A DNA stretch of 64,000 bases from Rhizobium leguminosarum (lineage in GTDB: Bacteria > Pseudomonadota > Alphaproteobacteria > Rhizobiales > Rhizobiaceae), in the NCBI RefSeq assembly GCF_004123835.1, contig NZ_MZMU01000012.1, forward strand, positions 248,001 to 312,000. The letters are read 5' to 3'. Shown here piece by piece: positions 24,302-33,065 of the stretch (position 1 is its first letter; each line of letters opens with the position of its first letter). The notes beneath the pieces are model-generated. The model had not been told where the DNA came from. It searched no databases and saw only the letters and a list, made by a program, of their open reading frames with translations. Made by a program: the position numbers and the translations under genes.

Positions 24302-25542
24302 GCTTTCTTCCCGTAAATGTGGAAGCCGCCGTAGATTGCCGAGCGATCAAGCGCAGTCAGTTCACGCGACTTCTCTTCGAAGTAATTCCATTGGTCGCGG
24401 ATCGCCGGAGCCAAACGGCCTTCGATGATGCTTTTTTCGGCGGCGGTGCGGAAGATCACGCGGGCGCCTTCGCGCGCCGTGCGGGTGATTTCCGTCCAGA
24501 CGTCGTTCAGCTGCTCGTCCGTCATCCAGTCCTGTGCATCGAGCAGGATGTAGCGGTCGCGTGAGGCGGCCGGCTCGCGGGCCAGAAGCTCGGTGAAGCT
24601 TGCGTGGTGGACATTGACGCGGTCGACACTGGCGCGGATCACCTGATAGTGCTCCGACTTCAGATAGGTCGGCAGCGGGCCTTCCGCTTCGGTGCCGTAG
24701 CGGCGGCCGAAGGCCTGCCAGGCGAAATAGTTGTCGCTCATCGGGAAATGACAGGCGAGCTTTTCCAAGCGGTACTTCAGCACTGGCGCGATCGAATGAT
24801 CGGCGGCAAGACTTGCGAGTTCGTCATATTGCTGCGGCGGAATGCCGAGGCCGAAGAGCGAGCTCTTGCGGCCGGTGATCCAGCGCACGACCGGCTTTTC
24901 GAAGAGCGGCGCGATCTGTTCGTCGAAGAACTGGCGCTGCTCGCGGATCGAGCGGGTCTTGGTCATCTCGCGCAGCTTGACGCCATGCAGGCGGGCAAGA
25001 AGGTGGGCGGCGCCGATGAAGCGGCCGAGCAGGCCCGTCTCGTAAATGTTGCGGTCGAAGACGGTGACGCGGCGACGGCCGAACTTACGGCCGTTCCAGT
25101 AGCTGCGGGTCGCCTCGTCGAGACGGGCGGCGAGATGCTGGTCGTAGGCGCGGCTGTTCGACTTCTCGTTCGGCATTGCCAGGAAGCGGACGAGATCGGC
25201 ATGGCCGGGAAGATGCTTGAAGGCGGCAAGCTTCAGGCGGTTCAGCGCGATGTGGTGCGGGTTGAGATCGACCACGTCGATCGAAGCCGGCGCTTTGGAG
25301 AGATAGGCGAGCATGTTACAGCCGCCGGAACCGATGGTGACGATGCGATGGTTTGGCTTCAGCTCCATCGCCTGCATGTCGAGATCCGGATCCTCCCAGA
25401 TCTGCGGATAGACGAGGCCGGAGAAGAGAAGGCCGAAGAGACGCTCGGAAAAGCCATCCTTCGAAAAAGCCTTATGGCGGAGAAGGGCATCCTTGAGTTT
25501 CCGGTTCTTGCGGAAGCCGGCATCCGGTGCAAATTCTGACAT
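24298..25542 (-). CDS. btaA: SAM:diacylglycerol 3-amino-3-carboxypropyltransferase BtaA
   Basis: A 414-residue DUF3419 enzyme that transfers the 3-amino-3-carboxypropyl group of SAM to diacylglycerol, the first step in DGTS synthesis. Recognisable stretches are GLVYPQIWEDP (about residue 47), the SAM site VTIGSGGCN, VDLNPHH, and the C-terminal DAQDWM with a conserved RVIFRTA. Followed by btaB with a four-base overlap. A Pho-box-like site 45 bases upstream fits the phosphate-starvation control known for this pathway. No membrane spans are obvious, so it probably attaches peripherally. Confidence 0.93.
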   Translation of the reverse strand: MSEFAPDAGFRKNRKLKDALLRHKAFSKDGFSERLFGLLFSGLVYPQIWEDPDLDMQAMELKPNHRIVTIGSGGCNMLAYLSKAPASIDVVDLNPHHIALNRLKLAAFKHLPGHADLVRFLAMPNEKSNSRAYDQHLAARLDEATRSYWNGRKFGRRRVTVFDRNIYETGLLGRFIGAAHLLARLHGVKLREMTKTRSIREQRQFFDEQIAPLFEKPVVRWITGRKSSLFGLGIPPQQYDELASLAADHSIAPVLKYRLEKLACHFPMSDNYFAWQAFGRRYGTEAEGPLPTYLKSEHYQVIRASVDRVNVHHASFTELLAREPAASRDRYILLDAQDWMTDEQLNDVWTEITRTAREGARVIFRTAAEKSIIEGRLAPAIRDQWNYFEEKSRELTALDRSAIYGGFHIYGKKA

Positions 25543-25604
25543 GAGTCTGTCACCTTTTTAGCGTTCAGGGCGTGTAGCGCGCCTCTGCTACAGTTTGATG
25601 ACGC
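25536..25604. promoter_or_regulatory. Two Pho-box-like sites in the btaA/serine-hydrolase spacer
   Basis: On the minus strand, GCGTCAT-CAAA-CTGTAGC (25587-25604) has the 7-4-7 spacing of a rhizobial Pho box (CTGTCAT-N4-CTGTCAT), points at btaA and ends 44 bases before its ATG. On the plus strand, CTGACAT-GAGT-CTGTCAC (25536-25553) is closer to consensus and points toward the serine hydrolase, but overlaps the btaA start codon. Their role as PhoB sites is inferred. Confidence 0.5.
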
Positions 25605-25761
25605 GGGCTGTGGAGGAGCCGCTCCTGGGAGACTTCGACCTCCTCGGGAAAGCGACCGGGATGGCTCTCCTCGGAAAGTGATCGGGACGATGGCTCTTCT
25701 TCGCTTAGGCCCCTTTCCGGCGCGTGCGATTCCTGCTTCTCTCCCGGCATGGAGGAATGCC

Positions 25762-27189
25762 ATGCGATTTGTCCTGCGTATCCTGAAGGCGCTTGCTCTC
25801 GTTCTCGTTCTCCTCGTCATCACTGCCGCCGGCTGGCTGTTCATCCGGCCGCCAGAGCTGCTGCACGTCGGCGACGGCTATGCCGCCAAGATCGTCTGCT
25901 CCAATGTCTTCATCGCCGGCCGGGAGGCGGAGGATGTGCTCCATGACGATGTCCAGGCGCCTGGAAATCCGCTGCTGCGGCTGGTGCGCGTCAGCGTCGA
26001 CCGCGACAACGACCGTGTGACGGCGCGCTTCATGGGGCTGTTTGCGCCGAGTTATGCGCTCTATCGCGGTGCTTTCGGCTGTACGAGCGTGCCGGACGGC
26101 AATTTCGAGGCGGCGGCGAATGCAGCGCCTTTCGATCCGCCGGCCAAGATGCAGGCGAACGACGCCTTGTGGCCGGAGGGCGAGGGGACCGGCAATCCAG
26201 CAGACGGGAAGATCGCCGCGCTGCTTTCCGATGCCGGAGTTGCCGGCCCGGCAATGCGGGCGATCGTGGTGGTGCGCAATGGCCGCATCGTCGCCGAAGC
26301 CTATGGCCCCGGCTTTTCGGCGAAAACGCCGCTGATCGGCTGGTCGATGACGAAGACAGTGAATGCGACGATCCTCGGCCGGTTGATGCTCGGCGGCAAG
26401 ATCTCCTTCGATGACGATAACCTGCTGGCGCAGTGGAAGAACGATGCGCGTGCCAAGATCAAGGTTTCCGATCTGCTCGGCATGGAGAGCGGCCTTGCCT
26501 TCAACGAGAACTATGGCGACGTCGCCGATGTGACACGCATGCTCTATCTCGATCCCGATATGGTATCGCTGCCGGCCAATGCGCCGATGGAGGCAGCACC
26601 CGGCCAACGCTTCCGCTATTCGAGCGGCACGGCCGTGCTGCTCTCGCGCATCTGGATGGACAGGGTCGGCAATGCTCAGGCGGCTTTTTCCTATCCGCAC
26701 GACGCGTTGTTTTCGCCGCTCGGCATGACGAGCGCCGTGTTCGAAGTCGATGCGCGCGGCACGTTTGCCGGAAGCTCCTATCTTTATGCGACGGCGCATG
26801 ACTGGGCGCGCTTCGGGCAGTTCCTGCTGCAGGATGGCGTGTGGAACGGCCAGCGACTGTTGCCGGAGGGTTTCGTCGGCGCCATGCGCACCCCGACGGC
26901 GGCTTCGAACGGGCGGTATTCGCAGGGCCAGGCCTGGCTGGCACCCGGCCGCGGCTCGAGCGCTGAGGCCGGGCTGCCTGAGGATACATTCTGGCTGACG
27001 GGGCATGACGGGCAGAGCGTGGCGATCGTGCCTTCCGCCAATCTGGTGGTCGTCAGGCTTGGCCTGACACCGAGCTGGTTCGACTACCAGCCGCAGGCGC
27101 TTCTCAAGGCGATCCTGGCGGCATTGCCGCAACCGGGAGAGCAGCAACAGCAGGCAGGATCACAACAGCAGACCCAGCCGCAGCCATAG
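25762..27189 (+). CDS. Membrane-anchored serine hydrolase (beta-lactamase family, class C-like)
   Basis: A 475-residue protein with an N-terminal membrane helix (residues 7-27) that anchors it in the inner membrane or acts as a signal. The penicillin-binding/esterase fold follows, with SMTK (S195, K198), a YSS motif in RFRYSSGT and HDG near residue 415. The C-terminus is glutamine-rich. Such proteins are usually esterases, D-aminopeptidases or carboxypeptidases; true beta-lactamase activity is not indicated. GGAGGA before ATG 25762 selects this start over in-frame starts at 25678 and 25690. Confidence 0.85.
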   Translation: MRFVLRILKALALVLVLLVITAAGWLFIRPPELLHVGDGYAAKIVCSNVFIAGREAEDVLHDDVQAPGNPLLRLVRVSVDRDNDRVTARFMGLFAPSYALYRGAFGCTSVPDGNFEAAANAAPFDPPAKMQANDALWPEGEGTGNPADGKIAALLSDAGVAGPAMRAIVVVRNGRIVAEAYGPGFSAKTPLIGWSMTKTVNATILGRLMLGGKISFDDDNLLAQWKNDARAKIKVSDLLGMESGLAFNENYGDVADVTRMLYLDPDMVSLPANAPMEAAPGQRFRYSSGTAVLLSRIWMDRVGNAQAAFSYPHDALFSPLGMTSAVFEVDARGTFAGSSYLYATAHDWARFGQFLLQDGVWNGQRLLPEGFVGAMRTPTAASNGRYSQGQAWLAPGRGSSAEAGLPEDTFWLTGHDGQSVAIVPSANLVVVRLGLTPSWFDYQPQALLKAILAALPQPGEQQQQAGSQQQTQPQP

Positions 27190-27259
27190 GCCGGGGATCA
27201 TTCAGCCGCTATCTCTACTGCATATTCAAAGGAGGCTGCCGTTTCAGCATGACCCGGTT

Positions 27260-28204
27260 TCAATAGTTACCGTGGGCGATGTCGGTCATGCCCTTGCGCT
27301 TGGCGTCGTAATAATAGCCACGCGCATAGAGGCGGACGGCATCGTCTTCCCTGCTGTCGGAGACGAGCCAGGCGCCGCGCAGATATTTCGCGGCATATTT
27401 GATGTTGGTCTCGGCATCGAAGAGGCCGCCCGGGGCACCGTCATAGCCCATGGACTTGGCGGTGTTGTACTTGATCTGCATCAGGCCGAAGTAGCCGCGC
27501 TTGTTGTAGGCCTTCGCATTATAGCGGCTCTCGCGATGGACGACGCGATGGAGCAGGGTCTCGGGAATTTCGTAGATTTTCGAATATTTCTGGATGAGCT
27601 TGGTGACAAAGCTCTTCTCGACGGTCGGCGCATCGTCTTTGTCGTCGTCGCTGAACATCGGGGGTGCCGTCGGCGGATCGATCGGCCCGGATTCGTCGAA
27701 ACCGTAATCCATGCTGGCACGCGGCGTGGTGTCGACTGCGGCAAGTGCTGCAAGCGCGCTGTTTTGCGGTGTCGCGGCAAAGGCAAGCTGCGTCGTCGGC
27801 TGTGCCGGCGTTCCCGGACGCGGCGTCGGCACGACGGACTGGATCGCCGTCATCTCGGGCGTCAGCGGGATCTGCGCATAGGCTGCCGGCTGCATGCCTG
27901 CCTGCATGGTAAGATCGCCAGGCTGGGAGGCTGTCACGGCCGGCATCGCCGTTGCGGTCAGGGAGGGGGATGATGCCTGGGGAATGGTGGCGCCTGCAAC
28001 CACCTGACCGGCTGCGCCTTCGGCTGTCGGGATCGCGGCGAGTGTTGCATCTTCGCCGGGTTTCGGCATCGGCACGACGGTCTGGGCGGCTGTCAGTTCG
28101 GCCTGGGACGTGTATTCGACGCTCGTACATCCCGTCATCACGCCGCAGAGTATCGTCGAGACGACAAGACTGCGTTTCAGGCCGGATAATCCGATCGCTA
28201 CCAT
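27260..28204 (-). CDS. Lytic transglycosylase with SLT domain, probable lipoprotein
   Basis: A 314-residue predicted envelope protein. The N-terminus has a hydrophobic stretch ending GVMTGC, a plausible lipobox. Residues 30-185 are an Ala/Thr/Pro-rich disordered spacer with two imperfect TxxQxVVPxPxPG repeats. The C-terminal SLT (goose-lysozyme-like) domain has the catalytic glutamate in HRESRYN, then FGLMQIKYNTAK and NIKYAAKYLRGAW. It should cut the glycan strand with 1,6-anhydro ends. The long spacer may let it reach through the wall. Confidence 0.9.
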   Translation of the reverse strand: MVAIGLSGLKRSLVVSTILCGVMTGCTSVEYTSQAELTAAQTVVPMPKPGEDATLAAIPTAEGAAGQVVAGATIPQASSPSLTATAMPAVTASQPGDLTMQAGMQPAAYAQIPLTPEMTAIQSVVPTPRPGTPAQPTTQLAFAATPQNSALAALAAVDTTPRASMDYGFDESGPIDPPTAPPMFSDDDKDDAPTVEKSFVTKLIQKYSKIYEIPETLLHRVVHRESRYNAKAYNKRGYFGLMQIKYNTAKSMGYDGAPGGLFDAETNIKYAAKYLRGAWLVSDSREDDAVRLYARGYYYDAKRKGMTDIAHGNY

Positions 28205-28319
28205 TCCGCCACTTTCGTGAAATCGCGCCGCCCCGGCAGCGTATAAAAGTTACCAAAAGCCTTAAGCCCTGGTGACCCCATTAACCTATTCGCGGCATTC
28301 CGGCAACCACGGAATATTA

Positions 28320-28955
28320 CTAGGCTGCAATACGGCGATACCCGGCCGTTACGGCCCCTGCAGCGATCAGCAGAGTGCCTCCGGTTCGGTTTACGGCGCG
28401 CTGGATGCTCGCCTTGCGAATCAGTCCGCGTGCGCTATGGGCGAGAAAGGCGTAGGTAGAGGCGTTGAGGATCGCCAGCACGAGGAAGGTTGCTTCCATG
28501 ATCGCCATCTGACCGACGAAGGGCAGGGCCGGATTGAGGAACTGCGGCACGAAGGCGACGAAGAAGATGATGCTCTTCGGATTGAGGGCGGTGACGACAT
28601 AGGCGTGGAGGAAGATCCTGAGCGACTTCTCCTCCGGCAGGTTGTCGTTGTCGGCAACCGGTTCGCCGATTATGGGAGCCCGCCAGAGCTTGATTCCCAG
28701 CCAGATCAGGTAGGCGCCGCCGATCCACTTCAAGACCGTGAAGAGGGTCGCGGAGGCGGCCAGGACGGCGCCGAGACCGAAGAGAGAAGCCGTCATCGCG
28801 GTGAAGTCACCAAGCGCCACGCCGCCCACCGTCGCGAACGCCGTCCTGCGCCCATGACCGAGCGCATAGGAAACGACGAGCAGTATCGTCGGCCCCGGTA
28901 TGGCCAGCATGATGGCGGATGCGGCCGCAAAAGCGAGCCAAGCTTCTAGTGACAT
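28320..28955 (-). CDS. LysE/RhtB family amino-acid exporter
   Basis: A 211-residue inner-membrane protein with about six helices. PGPTILLVVSYALGHGRR (residues 20-37) and IWLGIKLWR match the LysE/RhtB signature of basic and small neutral amino-acid/homoserine-lactone exporters. AGGAGGA precedes the ATG. Monocistronic and not next to an amino-acid biosynthetic gene, so the substrate is unknown. Confidence 0.9.
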   Translation of the reverse strand: MSLEAWLAFAAASAIMLAIPGPTILLVVSYALGHGRRTAFATVGGVALGDFTAMTASLFGLGAVLAASATLFTVLKWIGGAYLIWLGIKLWRAPIIGEPVADNDNLPEEKSLRIFLHAYVVTALNPKSIIFFVAFVPQFLNPALPFVGQMAIMEATFLVLAILNASTYAFLAHSARGLIRKASIQRAVNRTGGTLLIAAGAVTAGYRRIAA

Positions 28956-29012
28956 GGTGTCTCCTCCTATTCCTCAGGAACAAGCAAAGACATCATATTA
29001 ACCATCCGTCAA

Positions 29013-30224
29013 TCACGCTTCTTTGTATTTCTGGCCTATATTGTCCATGACTTCGGCAAACCATGCCGTCGAAAGGTCAAAAGCCTTGCCGCCCTTGATG
29101 CGCGGGAATTCTATAGTGCGCAATTTACCGTTCTGGCCTTCATCATGGCCGGTGACGCCGGAGACTTTATTGAGCGCGCTTTCGACGGCGAGATCGACCA
29201 TGCTCTGGATCAGCCTGAGGTCATCCCCGTTGGCGGGCGCCGAGCGCGCGAAATAACCTGATTTCTGCACCAGGGAACGCTCGGCGTCGAGCAGATTGGC
29301 GAACTGCTTCTGGAACCAGGCGCCGACATTGATCGTGTCGATTTTCACATGGCCGAAAGCATCGCGCTTGACGGTCTCTCCGGCGGCTTCGCGCTCGGCG
29401 ACGATGGCATCGAGGCAGGCGCCTTCCGAGACGAAGACCGTGGCGTGGCCGTTGCGGTCCATGCTTTCCTTCAGGCGGGCGGCCTCGGCGTCGAGGTCGA
29501 AGGCCATCTCAGGCAGGTAGACGGCGTCGATACTCTTCAGATGCGCGTCCATCATCAGGCCATCGACATACTGGTTGCGGCTGGTGCGCTGCAGATAGGC
29601 GCGGGCGGTGGCGGCCGTCAGCCAGCCGCAATGGCGGCCCATGACTTCATGGATGACGAGGGTGCGGGGGGCGGCCGTCTGCTCGTTGCCGACATTGTCG
29701 AAGAAATGCGCGCCGACTTCGGCGGCCGTCCAGGCGCCGAGCGACTGGCGGATCGGCACGACGTCATTGTCGACAGTCTTCGGCAGGCCGACGACGGTGA
29801 GATCGTAGCCGTTGGCGGCGAGGTAGGCGGCAAGGTCGGCGGCCGTGGTGTTGGTGTCGTCGCCGCCGATCGTGTGGAGAATGGTGATGCCGTCATTGGC
29901 GAGGCGTTCGGCGGCGACCCGCAGGGGATTCTCGCCTTCCTTGACCAGGCCGCGCTTGACGCAGTCGGCGGCATTGGTGAGCTTGACGCGGCTGTTGCCG
30001 ATCGGCGAGCCGCCGTAGCGGTGCAGCAGCGGCGCCTTTTCGCGCATCGCGCGGGTGATCTCGATGCTGTCGCCGAGGAGCACACCCTGGTAGCCCGACT
30101 TGTAAGCGACGATTTCGAGCTCGGGCGCGACGTCGCTATAGCGTTCGATAAGGCCGCCGACGGCGGACGAAAGACAGGGCGCCAGGCCTCCAGCGGTCAG
30201 CATTGCGACTTTCTGTTTGGCCAT
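29013..30224 (-). CDS. pfp: Pyrophosphate-dependent 6-phosphofructokinase
   Basis: A 403-residue phosphofructokinase that interconverts fructose 6-phosphate and fructose 1,6-bisphosphate. The key motif GGDDTNTTA (D122, D123) has Asp where ATP-dependent enzymes have Gly, the known sign of pyrophosphate as phosphoryl donor. PKTVDND carries the catalytic Asp, followed by EVMGRHCGWL. AGGAGGG precedes the ATG. The reversible PPi enzyme fits a rhizobium with weak Embden-Meyerhof flux and suggests a gluconeogenic role. Confidence 0.94.
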   Translation of the reverse strand: MAKQKVAMLTAGGLAPCLSSAVGGLIERYSDVAPELEIVAYKSGYQGVLLGDSIEITRAMREKAPLLHRYGGSPIGNSRVKLTNAADCVKRGLVKEGENPLRVAAERLANDGITILHTIGGDDTNTTAADLAAYLAANGYDLTVVGLPKTVDNDVVPIRQSLGAWTAAEVGAHFFDNVGNEQTAAPRTLVIHEVMGRHCGWLTAATARAYLQRTSRNQYVDGLMMDAHLKSIDAVYLPEMAFDLDAEAARLKESMDRNGHATVFVSEGACLDAIVAEREAAGETVKRDAFGHVKIDTINVGAWFQKQFANLLDAERSLVQKSGYFARSAPANGDDLRLIQSMVDLAVESALNKVSGVTGHDEGQNGKLRTIEFPRIKGGKAFDLSTAWFAEVMDNIGQKYKEA

Positions 30225-30636
30225 GATCCCTCCTACGGTGTTTCGGTGCGGCAGCGTTAGCTAGCGCATGGATGCGGCAGGGAAAGGGCCCTGTAAAGTA
30301 AAGAATTTACGAAAAATGCGCCTTTCCGCCGTGTTGGACCGCAAAGGCGACGCGAAGTGCCGATATAATCGTTTCAAGCCCGGTCTGCCTGTCGGGAACT
30401 GCCCGTGGAAATTTCCGCCGCGCGTTCCGGAATCCACGTGCCCGGGCAATGTCGGCGACCGCCGTCCATGCCCTCACGCGAGATGAAAGCGGGCGTGATG
30501 AATCGTTTGTTGCGGTGCGACAATTACCAAATCGTGAAAACTGTGTTCGGCCATACGACGAATAGTCGCCTTGCAAAGGCTGCGATTCTTTGGTCAAGCT
30601 GTTTCTCTATAAGTTGACACGTGTGTGAGATTTTCG
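30225..30636. other. Intergenic region with no clear gene
   Basis: 412 bases between the divergent pfp and djlA-like genes. Short frames exist on both strands but lack a ribosome site or coding-like composition. The left end must carry the pfp promoter and the right end that of the DjlA/amidase operon. I see no strong terminator or RNA structure. Confidence 0.5.
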
Positions 30637-31344
30637 ATGTCCTTCTGGGAAAAACTGTTGAATGCCATTGGCAATACCGCAGGCAATGCGCTGTCTGCGG
30701 TGGTCGAGGCTATCCGGACGGTTTTTGAAGGCGATCCCGAGACCCGGCGTAAGGTGGCTTTCTCGGTCGCGATCATTGCGCTGTCGGCCAAGATGGCCAA
30801 GGCCGATGGCATTGTCAGCGAGAAGGAGGTCCAAGCCTTCCGCGAAATCTTCGAATTCCCGGAGGATCAGGCGAAGAACGTCGCCAGACTTTACAACCTC
30901 GCGCGGCAGGACGTCGCTGGCTACGAAGCCTATGCCGAACGGCTCTCCACGCTCTGCGTTACCTGTGCGGCCAATTGCCCGGTGCTGGAAGACGTGCTCG
31001 ACGGGCTCTTCCACATCGCCAAGGCTGACGGGTTGATCCACGAGAAGGAGCTGAATTTCCTGGGCCATATCGGCGAGATCTTCCAGATGAGCGAGACCCG
31101 CTTCGAGCAGATCGCCGCCCGCCACGTCTCGTCCGGCGGCGATCCCTACAAGGTGCTCGGCGTCTCGCCTTCGGATGATTTCCCGACCATCCGCCGCCGC
31201 TACCACGGTCTCGTCAGTGAACATCATCCCGACCGGCTGATCTCGCGCGGCGTGCCGAAGGAATTCCATGTGATCGCCAATGAGCGCATGGCGGCGCTGA
31301 ACGCGGCCTACGAGGCGATCGAGAAGGAACGCCGCGCCGCATGA
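30637..31344 (+). CDS. DjlA-like co-chaperone (TerB plus J-domain)
   Basis: A 235-residue protein with a TerB-like helical domain (about residues 40-150) and a C-terminal J-domain (about 165-230) holding the HPD triad in EHHPDRL. It should stimulate DnaK ATPase. Classical DjlA has an N-terminal membrane helix; here the N-terminus is amphipathic (WEKLLNAIGNTAGNAL) and not clearly membrane-spanning. ATG 30637 begins the conserved part. The gene overlaps the amidase gene by four bases, linking it to cell-wall recycling. Confidence 0.88.
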   Translation: MSFWEKLLNAIGNTAGNALSAVVEAIRTVFEGDPETRRKVAFSVAIIALSAKMAKADGIVSEKEVQAFREIFEFPEDQAKNVARLYNLARQDVAGYEAYAERLSTLCVTCAANCPVLEDVLDGLFHIAKADGLIHEKELNFLGHIGEIFQMSETRFEQIAARHVSSGGDPYKVLGVSPSDDFPTIRRRYHGLVSEHHPDRLISRGVPKEFHVIANERMAALNAAYEAIEKERRAA

Positions 31345-32102
31345 CCTCTTTCGAGGCCGACTGCAGAAGTGCCCGGGTGCAGCCTTCGCCGAACCATGGC
31401 GAACGGACGGACGGGCGCCGTCCCGACATGATCCTATTGCACTATACCGGCATGCCGACGGCAGATGGTGCGCTCGACTGGCTCTGTCGCGCCGAGAGCC
31501 AGGTTTCCAGCCACTATTTCGTGCATGAGAATGGCGAGGTCGTGCAGCTCGTGCCGGAAATGCGGCGTGCCTGGCATGCGGGAAAAAGCAGTTGGCACGG
31601 CGAGACCGATATCAATTCGCTGTCGATCGGCATCGAAATCGCCAATGCAGGCCATCCCGGCGGGCTTCCTGATTATCCGAAAGAGCAGATCGCCGCAGTG
31701 ATCGAATTGTGTCGCGACTGTGTCAAACGTTGGTCGATCACGCCTGAACGGGTCCTCGGGCATTCCGATGTTGCTCCGATCCGCAAGGTCGATCCGGGCG
31801 AGAAATTCCCCTGGGCCGCGCTCCACCAAGCGGGCATTGGGCACTGGGTCGAGCCGGCAACGATCACCGGAGGGCGCTTCTTCCAGCGCGGCGATACCGG
31901 CCAACCTGTGGAAGCGCTGCAGTCGATGCTGTCGCTTTATGGTTACGGCACTGAAATCACAGGCGAATTCTCGGAAAAAATGGCCGGTGACGTCGAAGCT
32001 TTCCAGCGCCATTTTCGGCCCGAGCGGATAGATGGCATCGCCGATTTCTCGACGATCGACACGTTGCACCGGCTGCTGTCGGCTTTGCCGCGTTATTCCT
32101 GA
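31341..32102 (+). CDS. N-acetylmuramoyl-L-alanine amidase, AmpD-like
   Basis: A 253-residue zinc amidase (Amidase_2) with ligands in ILLHYTG (His) and LGHSDVAPIRKVDPG (His and Asp), plus a C-terminal peptidoglycan-binding domain (about residues 180-250, FFQRGDTGQPVEALQSML). There is no signal peptide, so it is probably cytosolic and recycles anhydro-muropeptides as AmpD does; AmiD-like envelope function is less likely. The start overlaps the DjlA-like stop (ATGA). Confidence 0.9.
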   Translation: MTSFEADCRSARVQPSPNHGERTDGRRPDMILLHYTGMPTADGALDWLCRAESQVSSHYFVHENGEVVQLVPEMRRAWHAGKSSWHGETDINSLSIGIEIANAGHPGGLPDYPKEQIAAVIELCRDCVKRWSITPERVLGHSDVAPIRKVDPGEKFPWAALHQAGIGHWVEPATITGGRFFQRGDTGQPVEALQSMLSLYGYGTEITGEFSEKMAGDVEAFQRHFRPERIDGIADFSTIDTLHRLLSALPRYS

Positions 32103-32363
32103 TTCCTCGACAATTACTGAAACGCCGAATTTCGCACTGCAGCGCGAAATTCGGCCTGCCACATCATTTCCCTATTATCTCCTCATTGCGATGGTCTAAG
32201 AACGTCGCCAAGCGGGGCTCGGGGTTGTTTTCGAGTTAAACCACGGGCGCTATGTGAAACGATAAGAATTACCGCGAATCCTGATCTGTCCTTGATCTGG
32301 TATTCATTATGACAGCGAGGCGCGCCGTCCGGTAATTCTTTGGGTCGGAGTGTTCAAGACTAC

Positions 32364-32984
32364 ATGAGAAAACTGATTGTTGTTGCTGCAACGTGCTTTG
32401 GCATGGTGCTGGCCGGAAATAGCTTTGCCTTTGCGAATGATTGGGGTGTGCGAGCTGATGCGCCGGTGAAGAAAGTCGAGCGTCCTGCGAAGAAGACAGA
32501 GCGTCCGTTGAAGAAAGCGGAGCGTTCGGTCAAGCCGGCGAAGCGTCCGCTCAAGACGGCGGAACGCCCGCTGAAGACGGTCGAGCGCCAGAGCGGTTAT
32601 CCCGTCGCCAATGTTTCCGGCAATTCCTATTCCGCACTGATCAGCAAATATGCGAGCCAATATGAGGTACCGGTTGCGCTTGCGACCGCGGTCATCCGCA
32701 TCGAAAGCAATTTCAATCCGAATGCGCGCGGCAGCCACGGTGAAATCGGTCTGATGCAGATAAAGCCTGCAACTGCCCGCATGATGGGCTATTCCGGCAG
32801 CGCCAAGGGCCTGTTCGATCCGGAAACCAACATCAAGTACGGCATGAAATATCTGGCTGCCGCCCATGATCTCGGTGGTGGCGAGACCTGCAACACCATC
32901 CTCAAATATAATGCCGGCCATGGCGCCACGCGCATGAACCCGGTGTCCAAGTCCTATTGCGGCAAGGTTCTGGCAATGCTCTGA
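32364..32984 (+). CDS. Secreted SLT transglycosylase with Lys/Arg-rich repeat region
   Basis: A 206-residue protein: signal peptide (1-22), then a basic region (about 30-78) of short imperfect repeats of the type KKxERPxKK, then an SLT domain with catalytic glutamate in RIESNFNP, GLMQIKPATARMMGY and LKYNAGHG. The repeats are low-complexity and highly basic, suited to bind anionic wall or lipopolysaccharide. The upstream TTG/ATG options lack a leader; ATG 32364 begins a good signal peptide. It would cleave glycan strands in the periplasm. Confidence 0.88.
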   Translation: MRKLIVVAATCFGMVLAGNSFAFANDWGVRADAPVKKVERPAKKTERPLKKAERSVKPAKRPLKTAERPLKTVERQSGYPVANVSGNSYSALISKYASQYEVPVALATAVIRIESNFNPNARGSHGEIGLMQIKPATARMMGYSGSAKGLFDPETNIKYGMKYLAAAHDLGGGETCNTILKYNAGHGATRMNPVSKSYCGKVLAML

Positions 32985-33065
32985 GCCTGAGGCGCTTATC
33001 CCTGACAAGAGCTGGATGATTCAAGATGATTGCCATGGTATCGCTGGAATTTAGCGAGGTGGGAT

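Noticed and set aside
30405..30617. 70-codon plus-strand frame between pfp and the DjlA-like gene
   Set aside because: No clear ribosome site, unusual composition and no family resemblance.
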